Below are positions 55,640-63,571 of a stretch of DNA of 64,000 nt, in pieces; position 1 is the stretch's first letter; every line of letters begins with the position of its first letter. Location of the stretch: NCBI RefSeq assembly GCF_004340685.1, contig NZ_SLUN01000003.1, forward strand, positions 124,001-188,000, read 5' to 3'. The position numbers were made by a program, and so were the translations under genes. The notes under the pieces were generated by a model, which was given only the letters and a program-made list of their open reading frames with translations, did no database searches and was not told where the DNA came from. Source of the stretch: Hydrogenispora ethanolica. Lineage in GTDB: Bacteria > Bacillota > UBA4882 > UBA8346.

Positions 55640-56000
55640 AACACCGTTTCCCGCAACCTCCGGGATGTTTCCCGAAGATTCGTAGATGCTTCCCCAAGCC
55701 TTGGTCCTGCTTCCTCAAACCTTGGGGAAAGAAGGATGATCCTTCGGGAAGCGAGGATGAACTTTGAAGATGCAGGTACGCGCCCCGGGGATGGTTCCCC
55801 GAGGCTCCGGGATGCTAGGATGACCTTTCGGGAAGAAAGGATCGCAGGATCCTATGAAAGGATCATGGGATCCCTTACAAGGATGAAGAGCATCCCTGAC
55901 AAGGATCATGGCATCCCTTACAAGGATCGCAAGATCCTTTGAAAGGATCGAAGCATCCCTTACAAGGATGGCTTTCATCCTAACAAGGATGAAGAAGATC
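55640..56000. repeat. Short degenerate direct repeats GGATCxx/ACAAGGAT
   Basis: From about 55660 the sequence cycles through variants of AAGGATCNNNGGATCCCTT and CATCCCTTACAAGGAT, with steps of about 24-30 bases (for example CATCCCTGACAAGGATCATG, CATCCCTTACAAGGATCGC, CATCCCTTACAAGGATGG). AAGGATCC-type palindromes dominate. No gene or spacer-like pattern. Confidence 0.65.
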
Positions 56001-56244
56001 CGAGTTGGACGGAAGACCATACCTAACATGCGGGGGAATCTACTGATATATTAGATGGGCCGGGATGGAGCGCCTGCGGCGATCCCCGGTGGACGGCGAC
56101 CTCGGGATCCTTAAAGAAGGGCCGGAGCGAGCCGGCGGGAACGGGCGCCTGCTTCAACGGGCGGCGTTACCGGCCCCCGGAACGGAAAAGCGGCCGTGCC
56201 GTTGCGGAAACCGTTGACGCGGGGTCCGATCCGTCGAACTTTGA

Positions 56245-56270
56245 AAACTCCCGGGCGGCGGGGGTTTTTT
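56245..56270 (+). terminator. Terminator-like stem-loop
   Basis: AACTCCCG, loop GGCGG, CGGGGGTT then TTTT. Terminates whatever is transcribed from the repeat region; about 185 bases before the ABC binding-protein gene. Confidence 0.6.
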
Positions 56271-56454
56271 GTTTTGGAATTCCGGTGCGGCAACGCTGCC
56301 GCTCCCCGGCGCGCCGCCTCATGGATTGCTGGTTGTCATTGAAAGCACCTGTCCCGAATATCTATTATTAATGGCCGCGGCGCTCCCCGGAGAACCGCCC
56401 GGCGTCACCTCCTTTGTGCCGAAAGCATACAATACCACAAAGGAGGGGGTTTTG

Positions 56455-57450
56455 TTGAAAAAATATCTGGTTTTCCTGCTGGTCGCGGCGCTGGTCTGCG
56501 GGAGCGCCGCCTGGTGCGCGCCGAAGGTGGAGAAGGTTCGCCTCTCGGAGGTGGTGCGCTCGGTCTTTTACGCGCCGCTGTATGTGGCCATCAACAAGGG
56601 ATTCTTTAAGGAACAGGGGATCGATATCGATCTCTCCACCGCCTGGGGCACGGACAAAAGCGCCGCGGCGCTCGTCTCGGGCAGCGTCGACGTCAGCCTG
56701 ATGGGGCCGGAAGGGGCGCTCTACGTCTACAATCAAGGCGCCGCCAACTATCTGGTGGCCTTTGCCCAACTGACCAAGGGCGACGGCTCGTTCCTGATGG
56801 GGCGCAAGCCGGCGCCCGATTTCGACTGGAAAGACCTGCGGGGCAAGACGATCATCGGCGCCCGTAAAGGCGGCATGCCGGAGATGGTCCTGGAGTACGT
56901 CCTGAAGCAGAACGGCATCAATATTCAGAAAGACGTCAACATTCTTCAGAATATCCAATTCACCGCCACATCCGGCGCGTTCCAGAGCGGAGTCGGAGAC
57001 TATATCGCCTTGTTTGAGCCGACCGTCTCGGTCTTGGAGAAGGAAGGCATCGCCCACGTGGTGGCCTCGTTCCGGGTGGCCAGCGGCGTGGTGCCCTACA
57101 CGGTCTTCCATGCCCGCAAAGACATGATCACCAAGAAAGCGGGCATGCTGCAACGCTTCACCAATGCCGTTTATAAAGGAGAGATCTGGGTCCAGAACCA
57201 TTCGGCGGCGCAGATCGTCGAGAACATCCAGAGCTTTTTCCCGGATACCGACAAAGACATCGTCGCCCGCGCGGTCAAACGCTATCAGGCGCAGGATACC
57301 TGGAACCAGAATCCGATCCTGACCAAAGCGGCTTTCAGCCGGCTGCAGGACATCATCGAAAGCGCCGGCGAACTTCAAAAAAGAGTGCCCTATGAAAGAA
57401 TGGTCAATACCAAATTTGCAGTGCAAGCCATCAAGGACGTTCAGGAATAA
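56455..57450 (+). CDS. NitT/Tau-type ABC transporter substrate-binding protein
   Basis: A 331-residue exported binding protein. Signal peptide MKKYLVFLLVAALVCGSAAW, then the SsuA/NMT1-like fold with the start KVRLSEVVRSVFYAPLYVAINKGFFKEQG and ALVSGSVDVSLMGPEGALYVY, seen as separate blocks. The lack of a lipobox suggests a periplasmic rather than anchored protein, again fitting a diderm cell. Ligand (nitrate, sulfonate, thiamine precursor or other) is not predictable. The TTG start at 56455 has AAGGAGG eight bases upstream. Followed by two dispersed repeat copies before the ATPase gene. Confidence 0.88.
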   Translation: MKKYLVFLLVAALVCGSAAWCAPKVEKVRLSEVVRSVFYAPLYVAINKGFFKEQGIDIDLSTAWGTDKSAAALVSGSVDVSLMGPEGALYVYNQGAANYLVAFAQLTKGDGSFLMGRKPAPDFDWKDLRGKTIIGARKGGMPEMVLEYVLKQNGINIQKDVNILQNIQFTATSGAFQSGVGDYIALFEPTVSVLEKEGIAHVVASFRVASGVVPYTVFHARKDMITKKAGMLQRFTNAVYKGEIWVQNHSAAQIVENIQSFFPDTDKDIVARAVKRYQAQDTWNQNPILTKAAFSRLQDIIESAGELQKRVPYERMVNTKFAVQAIKDVQE

Positions 57451-57452
57451 TT

Positions 57453-57583
57453 AGCCGCCATGGGATAAAGTCCCTTTCCGAATCGATGCGACTTGCAAAA
57501 GGATTTTAAAACGACTTTATCACTGGCTTCAAGCAATGGCTGTGACCTTCCGGCTTTTTAGCCGGGTTTATCACAGCTCTTTT
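57453..57583 (+). repeat. Dispersed 131-bp hairpin repeat, copy 4
   Basis: Begins within three bases of the binding-protein stop codon: GCCATGGGATAAAGTC, then CGACTTTATCACTGGCTTC, a different middle (CAAGCAATGGCTGTGACC) and GCCGGGTTTATCACAGC. Confidence 0.88.
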
Positions 57584-57714
57584 AGAAGCCATGTGATAAA
57601 GTCTTTGATTCAAAAGTCATCCTTTCAGTGGACTAAAAATCGACTTTATCACTTGCTTCTCTGAGCTTTTGTACTCAACCCGACCTTCGTCGGGGTTTAT
57701 CACAACGCTTTTAG
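57583..57714 (+). repeat. Dispersed 131-bp hairpin repeat, copy 5
   Basis: TAGAAGCCATGTGATAAAGTC, CGACTTTATCACTTGCTTCTC, GAGCTTTTGTACTC and GGGGTTTATCACAACGC. Its last bases (TTTTAGGAGG) supply the ribosome-binding site of the ATPase gene. Confidence 0.88.
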
Positions 57715-57726
57715 GAGGCCGACTAT

Positions 57727-58509
57727 TTGAGCTTACACGAGGTGGAACTGTCCGGCGTCGGACTGAAGTACGTCAACAAAAGCGGCGAGATCGAGGCCCT
57801 GAAGGACGTGGACCTGGCGATCGGCGCCGAAGAATTCGTTTCCCTGATCGGTCCCAGCGGTTGCGGCAAAAGCACCATCCTGTCGCTCATCGCCGGAATG
57901 CTCTTTCCCACCGCCGGACGGATCGCCATCGCCGGGCAGGAGGTGAGCGGAACCTCCCCCAAAGTCGGCTATATGCTGCAGCATGATCACTTGCTGGAGT
58001 GGCGGACCATCCGGGCCAACGCCTTTCTGGGGCTGGAGATCCGCGGCTTGAACGACCGCGCCCACCGCGACCAGGCCGTGGCGATGCTGGAACGGTACGG
58101 CCTCAAAGATTTTCTGCACCGTTATCCCGCCGAATTGTCCGGCGGGATGCGGCAGCGGGCCGCCCTGGCGCGCACCCTGGCGCTGGGCCCCGAGGTGCTC
58201 TTGTTGGATGAGCCGTTTTCGGCCCTGGATTACCAGACCCGGCTCAACCTGGAAGAGGAAGTCTATCACATCCTCAAGCAGGAGAAGAAGACCGTGATCC
58301 TGGTCACGCACGACATCTCGGAGGCGGTGGCGCTCTCCGACCGGATCGTCGTGCTGACCCCCCGCCCCGGGAAGGTGAAGGCCGATTACCGGATCGAGCT
58401 GACCGGCAAAGACGGTTCGCCCTTCCAGGCCCGGCAGGCGCCGGAGTTCCGCCGTTATTTCCGGGAGATCTGGAATGATTTGGAGGTGCGCGATGCGGCT
58501 GCGCTGTGA
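57727..58509 (+). CDS. NitT/Tau-type ABC transporter ATPase
   Basis: A 260-residue SsuB/TauB-type ATPase: Walker A GPSGCGKSTILSL, Q-loop MLQHDHLLEWRTI, signature LSGGMRQRAALARTLAL, Walker B VLLLDEPFSALDYQ, switch VTHDISEAV. The TTG at 57727 is decided by AGGAGG seven bases upstream, at the edge of a repeat copy. The next gene (permease) overlaps its end by 17 bases. The gap to the binding protein is filled by two repeats, so the operon must be read through them or have its own start. Confidence 0.93.
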   Translation: MSLHEVELSGVGLKYVNKSGEIEALKDVDLAIGAEEFVSLIGPSGCGKSTILSLIAGMLFPTAGRIAIAGQEVSGTSPKVGYMLQHDHLLEWRTIRANAFLGLEIRGLNDRAHRDQAVAMLERYGLKDFLHRYPAELSGGMRQRAALARTLALGPEVLLLDEPFSALDYQTRLNLEEEVYHILKQEKKTVILVTHDISEAVALSDRIVVLTPRPGKVKADYRIELTGKDGSPFQARQAPEFRRYFREIWNDLEVRDAAAL

Positions 58510-59353
58510 AGAGGGAAGCGGCGGCCCGTGGCGCCGCTGGTTGCGCCGGGGGGCGGTCTCCGAGTTTCACGGCTGTTATTTAGAAACGGTCCGCCGCCAG
58601 GAGCTCTTGATCCGGTTCTACCAATGCCTGCTCCTGGTGGCGCTAGTGGCTTTTTGGGAGATCGGGGCCAACTTCAAATGGATTAACGCCTTTATCACCA
58701 GCCAACCCAGCAAGATCGGCGCGATGATCGCCCAGTTGCAAGCGACCGGGAAACTCTGGCCCCATATCGTGACCACCGTCGGCGAGACGACGCTCGGCTT
58801 CATCCTGGGAACCCTGAGCGGGACCATCATCGCCGTGCTGTTGTGGTGGTCCAGGACCATCGCCGAAGTGCTCGATCCGTATATCGTGGTGCTCAACAGC
58901 ATTCCCAAAGTGGCGCTGGGACCGATCTTCATCGTTTGGCTCGGCGCGGGCACCCCGGCGATCATCGCCATGGCCCTGGGGATCTCGGTGATCGTCACCA
59001 TCATGATGGTTTTTAACGGCTTCAACGAGGTCCATCCGGATAAGATCAGGCTATTGAAGAGCTTTGGGGCCAGCCGGGGCCAGATCCTGCGGAAAGTGAC
59101 CCTGCCGGCCTCGGTCCCCACCATCATCGCCGCGCTCAAGGTGAATCTGGGACTGTCGCTGGTGGGCACGATCGTCGGGGAATTCCTGGTCTCCAAGGAA
59201 GGATTGGGGTATTTGATCGTCTACGGCGGGCAGGTCTTCAACATGAGCCTGGTCATGGCCAGCGTGATCATCCTCTGTGTGGTGGCGGTGGTGATGTATT
59301 ACGCGGTGAGCCTGCTGGAAAAGAAATTTGTGCGCTGGAAGGGGAACTCCTAG
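58493..59353 (+). CDS. NitT/Tau-type ABC transporter permease
   Basis: A 286-residue permease of the BPD-transp-1 family with about six membrane helices and the EAA-like loop SFGASRGQILRKVTLPASVPTI (as seen in blocks FGASRGQILRKV and LPASVP). It forms the pore of the importer with the binding protein and ATPase. GGAGGT before ATG 58493. The stop codon TAG (59351-59353) is the first codon of repeat copy 6. Confidence 0.92.
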   Translation: MRLRCEEGSGGPWRRWLRRGAVSEFHGCYLETVRRQELLIRFYQCLLLVALVAFWEIGANFKWINAFITSQPSKIGAMIAQLQATGKLWPHIVTTVGETTLGFILGTLSGTIIAVLLWWSRTIAEVLDPYIVVLNSIPKVALGPIFIVWLGAGTPAIIAMALGISVIVTIMMVFNGFNEVHPDKIRLLKSFGASRGQILRKVTLPASVPTIIAALKVNLGLSLVGTIVGEFLVSKEGLGYLIVYGGQVFNMSLVMASVIILCVVAVVMYYAVSLLEKKFVRWKGNS

Positions 59354-59469
59354 CAGCCAGGTGATAAAGTCTCAAATTCGGAAATCATCCTTTCAATGGC
59401 TAAAAAATGCTTCAAGCAATCGCTGTGACCCTTCCGGCTTTTCAGCCGGTTTATCACAGCTCTTTTAGG
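59351..59469 (+). repeat. Dispersed 131-bp hairpin repeat, copy 6 (shortened)
   Basis: Starts at the permease stop codon: TAGCAGCCAGGTGATAAAGTC, then directly CTTCAAGCAATCGCTGTGAC and GCCGGTTTATCACAGCTCTTT. The middle GACTTTATCAC block is lost. Confidence 0.85.
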
Positions 59470-59550
59470 AAAAATTGGCACGATCTACCGCCGCGCCGTG
59501 GAAACTAATCGCGGCTGGCGGCGTTTATCATGGATAGGGGCAAAATATCC

Positions 59551-59577
59551 ATAACCAGCAACCACGGCTGGTTTTTA
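59551..59577 (+). terminator. Terminator-like stem-loop
   Basis: AACCAGC, loop AACCACG, GCTGGTT then TTTA. Possible end of the ABC operon. Confidence 0.5.
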
Positions 59578-59685
59578 TGCTATGAAGACGGCGACTGCCC
59601 AACGAGGCTACCGGCCTTTGGAATGCAATCTTAATTTAGAAATTTATTGATCCCCATAGGGTCAAGCCGGGACAGTTATGATCCA

Positions 59686-59714
59686 TTGGGGATGATGGTA
59701 TGATATGATATAAA
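59686..59714 (+). promoter_or_regulatory. Candidate promoter of the second PBP gene
   Basis: TTGGGG at 59686-59691 and TATAAA at 59709-59714, 17 bases apart, in an AT-rich stretch with TATGATATGATATA. Confidence 0.4.
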
Positions 59715-59752
59715 AAATACGGTTCAAATTTGGAATATACGGGGATGGTTCT

Positions 59753-61804
59753 TTGAAACGAAAGCTATGGCTGATCACGATCATGATTTTCATACTCGGC
59801 GGGACCGCTGTCTATGCGGCCAATCTGACGCGGGACATGCAACAGAAACTGGAGAATATCCGCATGGCCTCGGCGGCCTATGACCGCAACGGCAAACTCA
59901 TCGGCAATCTCTATTTCTACAACCGGATCTGGGCGTCATCCGACAGGATGACCCGGGATCTGCGGAATGCGGCCGTCGCCATTGAGGACTCCCGGTTTTA
60001 CCAGCACAACGGGATCGACATCCGGGGCATGGCCCGGGCGGTGATCAAAGATCTGATGCCCGGCGGCGGGATGGAAGGCGGCAGCACTATCACGCAGCAA
60101 TTGGCCAAGATCTCGCTGCTCTCCTCCGAACGGACGCTGGGCCGCAAGATCCAGGATATCTCGCTGGCCCTGGAGATCGAACAGGTCTACACCAAGAAAG
60201 AGATCCTGGAGATGTATCTCAACAGCGTCTATCTGGCCCACGGCAATGTCGGGGTGGAGGCGGCGGCCCGCTATTATTTCGGGAAATCCGCCAATCAACT
60301 GACTTTGGCCCAGTCGGCGACGCTCGCCGGGATGATTCAGAGTCCTGAGAATTATTCGCCGATCAAGCATCCGACCCAGGCCAAAGGCCGCCGGAATGTG
60401 GTGCTCCAAAAGATGCTGGAGCAGAAGTATATTACCAAGGCCCAATACCAGCGGGCGATCAAGGAGCCCTTGCGAGTCACCGGCCGCAGCAACGCCACCG
60501 CGGTCGCCGGCTATTTCCTGGATTACCTGCGGGAAGATTTATTGAAACATGAAGGCTTCACCGAGGATCAATTGCGCTTCGGCGGCTATAAGATCTATAC
60601 TACCCTGGACTTGAATATCCAGAAAGCAGCCGAGGCGACCATGACCCAGCTCCCGAAGGTGCCGGCCAAAGTGCAGCCCCAGGGGGCGCTGGTGTCGCTG
60701 AATCCGAAGAATGGCGGTATTCTGGCCATGGTGGGCGGCAGCAGCTACCGGGAGAGCCAGTATAACCGGGCGGTCCGTTCGGCCCGCCAGCCCGGCTCGG
60801 CGATCAAGCCGTTCGTCTACGCCACCGCCTTGGAGCGGGGCTATACGGCGGCCAACATCATGGAGGATAAGCCGATCTCTTTCACCCTGGGGAACGGGAA
60901 AACCTGGGCGCCCATTAATTACGACCGCACCTTCCACGGCCGGATGAGTTTGCGGGAAGCCTTGCGGAATTCCACCAACACGGTCGCCGTGCAATTGCTG
61001 CAGGAGGTCGGGGTCAGAAATGTGGCCGAACAGATGGAACGGATGGGCATCACCACCCTGGTCAAGCAGGGAGCGACCAACGACCTGAACCTCGCGGCGC
61101 TGGGGCTGGGCGGGCTCACCAAGGGCATCACCCCGTTGGAGCTGGCGGCGGCCTATATCCCCTTCGCCAACCAGGGTGAGTATCAGAGACCCTATTGCGT
61201 GACGAAGGTGTTGGACCGCCACGGCAACCTGTTCAAACAGTACGGCCCGGCCGCGTCCAAGAAGGTGCTGACGCCGCAGACCGCCTATATCATGACTGTG
61301 CTGATGCAAGACGTCGTGGAACGGGGCACCGGAGTCCGGGCCAGGCTGGCCGAGCGGCCGGTGGCCGGAAAGACCGGGACCACCAGCGATTACACCAACG
61401 CCTGGTTTGTCGGGTATACGCCGGATGTCCTGACCGCGCTGTGGATCGGCAATGACCAGCAAGGACAGCCGATGATCTATAAGCGCCTTAATCTGGGCAG
61501 CGCCAGCGCAGCCGAGCTGTGGGGCAAGTATATGAAACGGCTCGACCTGCGGAAGACGCCCGCCCAATTCGAGGAACCGGAGGGCATCGTCTGGGCCGAA
61601 GTCGATCGCCATTCGGGCCAGGCGGTTCCCGGATGGTTGAGCAAAGACACCTACCAGGAGGTCTTTGACGAGAAAAATGTCCCGCAGAGCACTGCTTACA
61701 AGGTCTGGCACTGGTTTTTCCAGGAACCCAAACCATCCGGCGGTACGACTCCGGCCCCGAATGAAGCGGACGACCAAGCGGCGCAGCAGCAAGGCCTCTT
61801 TTAG
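59753..61804 (+). CDS. Second class A penicillin-binding protein
   Basis: A 683-residue PBP1A-like enzyme, about 50 residues longer than the one at 50563. It starts almost directly with its transmembrane segment (MKRKLWLITIMIFILGG), then the GT51 domain (Glu78 in AIEDSRFYQHNG, GGSTITQQLAKI) and transpeptidase (Ser349 in GSAIKP, STNTVAVQL, Lys540 in KTGTTSD). A short C-terminal tail with a PAPNEADDQ linker follows. TTG start at 59753 with only a weak GGGGA. Ends just before a strong terminator. Two class A PBPs so close suggest specialised roles (growth versus sporulation). Confidence 0.94.
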   Translation: MKRKLWLITIMIFILGGTAVYAANLTRDMQQKLENIRMASAAYDRNGKLIGNLYFYNRIWASSDRMTRDLRNAAVAIEDSRFYQHNGIDIRGMARAVIKDLMPGGGMEGGSTITQQLAKISLLSSERTLGRKIQDISLALEIEQVYTKKEILEMYLNSVYLAHGNVGVEAAARYYFGKSANQLTLAQSATLAGMIQSPENYSPIKHPTQAKGRRNVVLQKMLEQKYITKAQYQRAIKEPLRVTGRSNATAVAGYFLDYLREDLLKHEGFTEDQLRFGGYKIYTTLDLNIQKAAEATMTQLPKVPAKVQPQGALVSLNPKNGGILAMVGGSSYRESQYNRAVRSARQPGSAIKPFVYATALERGYTAANIMEDKPISFTLGNGKTWAPINYDRTFHGRMSLREALRNSTNTVAVQLLQEVGVRNVAEQMERMGITTLVKQGATNDLNLAALGLGGLTKGITPLELAAAYIPFANQGEYQRPYCVTKVLDRHGNLFKQYGPAASKKVLTPQTAYIMTVLMQDVVERGTGVRARLAERPVAGKTGTTSDYTNAWFVGYTPDVLTALWIGNDQQGQPMIYKRLNLGSASAAELWGKYMKRLDLRKTPAQFEEPEGIVWAEVDRHSGQAVPGWLSKDTYQEVFDEKNVPQSTAYKVWHWFFQEPKPSGGTTPAPNEADDQAAQQQGLF

Positions 61805-61822
61805 AAGCAGTTTCCCATACGG

Positions 61823-61856
61823 ACCCCCTTCTCCCACGCCGGAGAAGGGGTTTTTC
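61823..61856 (+). terminator. Rho-independent terminator after the second PBP
   Basis: ACCCCCTTCTCC, loop CACGCC, GGAGAAGGGG with TTTTTC. Strong. Confidence 0.9.
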
Positions 61857-62031
61857 TTTCCTCAAATTTGTTGTCGCCGAAGATAGGAGGGGATGATGGT
61901 ATCGCCCGGTTGGAGGCGAGCGATCCTCCGCGGCTGCGGCTCTTATAAATGACATTGATCTGACTTTTATTTGCCGTTCTATCGGATTCCGGGAACGAAC
62001 ACCGCTTTTGATTCCATTGGATGAGCGGATG

Positions 62032-62060
62032 TGACATCAAAGATGACATCCAGGTGACAT
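62032..62060 (+). promoter_or_regulatory. Triple TGACAT direct repeats upstream of the regulator
   Basis: TGACAT at 62032, 62044 and 62055, with steps of 12 and 11 bases, lies about 110 bases before the regulator start. Helically phased iterated sites often bind regulators; the gap 61857-62169 otherwise shows no gene. Confidence 0.4.
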
Positions 62061-62169
62061 TTTTTGAAATGCGGCTATTGATCAAGCCGATGTTTCGTGA
62101 TATGATAATAATAATTTATCACAATAATAATTTATTATACATAACGAGAGAAAAAAGCTTTCCGGGGAG

Positions 62170-62820
62170 TTGGTTGTCATCCACCCATTATTGGAAAAGT
62201 ACGTTCCCATGGTCGATTTTTTAGCGGAAGTGCTCGGCGATGATGCCGAGATTGTGCTGCACGACATGTCGGACATCAACAATTCGGTGGTCGCCATCCG
62301 CAACAGTCATGTCAGCGGCCGGGAGATCGGCGCACCCGCGACCAATCTGGTTCTCAAGATTCTGAAAGATCATAAATACGGGGACACGAACTATATCACC
62401 AATTACCAGGGGGTATCGGGGAGCGGGAAAAATCTGCGCTCTTCCACCTACTTTATCAAGGACGACCAGCGGCGGATCGTCGGCATGCTCTGCATCAACA
62501 TCGACTTTGAGAAGCTCGCCCAATTCCGCAACTATCTGGACAATCTGATCGGTTTCGCCCCCGACAGCAACGCCGAAAAGACGGTGGAGCGGTTCAGCGC
62601 CTCCGTGAGCGAGCTGGCCCTGGAGAGCATCGAAACCGTCATCACAAACTTCGGCATCTCTCCGGAGCGGATGTCCCAGGATGAAAAGATCGAGATCATC
62701 AAGGAACTCAACAACAGCGGCGTTTTTTTACTAAAGGGTTCTATCGGCGAAGTCGCTTCCCAGCTGAAAGTCTCCGAAGCTACCATCTACCGATACCTCA
62801 ATAAGGTTAAAAAGGAGTAA
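62170..62820 (+). CDS. YheO-like PAS/HTH regulator
   Basis: A 216-residue protein with the YheO-like PAS domain at the N-terminus (HPLLEKYVPMVDFLAEVLGDDAEIVLHDMSD, here blocks VDFLAEVLG and EIVLHDMSD) and a C-terminal helix-turn-helix (GEVASQLKVSEATIYRYLNKVKK). It resembles DauR-type regulators that sense amino acids or imine-forming metabolites. The TTG start at 62170 has GGGGAG immediately upstream, so the exact start is uncertain. It lies ten bases before ridA, so they form an operon; it probably controls it. Confidence 0.8.
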   Translation: MVVIHPLLEKYVPMVDFLAEVLGDDAEIVLHDMSDINNSVVAIRNSHVSGREIGAPATNLVLKILKDHKYGDTNYITNYQGVSGSGKNLRSSTYFIKDDQRRIVGMLCINIDFEKLAQFRNYLDNLIGFAPDSNAEKTVERFSASVSELALESIETVITNFGISPERMSQDEKIEIIKELNNSGVFLLKGSIGEVASQLKVSEATIYRYLNKVKKE

Positions 62821-62829
62821 TGAACGGCA

Positions 62830-63222
62830 ATGACAGAAATGATCAGCACCGCAAACGCACCGCAAGCCATCGGACCGTACTCGCAAGCCATTAAAGTGGG
62901 GAATCTGCTGTTTGTCTCGGGGCAGTTGCCGGCCGATCCCGCCACCGGCAACATCGTCGGCGAGGATATCACGGTCCAGACCGGACAGGCGCTGAGCAAT
63001 CTCCGGACCATCCTGGCCACGGCGGACATGAGCCTGGCGAACGTGGTCAAAGTGAGCGTCTTCCTGGCGGATCTGAATGATTTTACCGCCATGAATCAGG
63101 TGTACGCCACCTTTTTCAGCGCCCCGTATCCCGCCCGCGTCGCCGTACAGGTGGCACGGTTGCCCAAGGACGCGCGGGTCGAGATCGAAGCTATCGCTTG
63201 CAAGGAAACGGCGGCCTCCTAA
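62830..63222 (+). CDS. ridA: RidA family enamine/imine deaminase
   Basis: A 130-residue protein with the RidA/YjgF/UK114 signature: NAPQAIGPYSQAI, LLFVSGQLPADPATG, and ARVAVQVARLPKDARVEIEAIA. RidA hydrolyses reactive enamine/imine intermediates from PLP enzymes such as threonine dehydratase, as a trimer. The catalytic Arg is in the PARVAVQV block. The stop codon TAA (63220-63222) is at the start of an inverted repeat copy. Upstream gene encodes its likely regulator. Confidence 0.94.
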   Translation: MTEMISTANAPQAIGPYSQAIKVGNLLFVSGQLPADPATGNIVGEDITVQTGQALSNLRTILATADMSLANVVKVSVFLADLNDFTAMNQVYATFFSAPYPARVAVQVARLPKDARVEIEAIACKETAAS

Positions 63223-63351
63223 AAGCGTTGCGATAAGCCCTGCCGAAGGCCAGGGTGAACACAAAAGCTCAGAAAAGCAAGTGATAAAGTCGTTTTTTAG
63301 TCCATTGAAAGGATGATTTCCGAATTTGAGGACTTTATCACATAGCCTCTA
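63219..63351 (-). repeat. Dispersed 131-bp hairpin repeat, copy 7 (inverted)
   Basis: Read on the minus strand: TAGAGGCTATGTGATAAAGTC, GACTTTATCACTTGCTTTTC, GAGCTTTTGTGTTCACCCTG, then CTTATCGCAACGCTTTTAG. It is the only copy in the opposite orientation, and its 3' end still abuts a stop codon (ridA). Confidence 0.88.
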
Positions 63352-63571
63352 AAAAAGCCGGAATTCCTGGCGTTTTACAGCCTTCGCGGCTTAGGATAAC
63401 GGACAACTTGGATCGTACATAACCATTGGGCGCAGTACCGGCCGTGCAAGGGACACCATTGCGAAGCAGGCTTGGCGAATCGGCAAGCTGCGACGGGGGA
63501 GGTGGGATGCGAAGGAGCGTATTTCCAAAGGGATTGTCTTAAAAATCATATAAAACAAAGGAGTGTATCGA

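Noticed and set aside
55640-56000. CRISPR array or IS end
   Set aside because: Repeat units are degenerate and overlapping, with no uniform spacers, transposase or flanking duplications.
59530-59640. Cyclic-di-GMP (GEMM) riboswitch
   Set aside because: Words such as GGGGCAAAA and GACGGCG resemble it, but the conserved GEMM helices and receptor could not be aligned in order.
60539-61837. A 432-codon open frame antisense to the second PBP
   Set aside because: Antisense shadow of a strongly supported gene; no translation signals.
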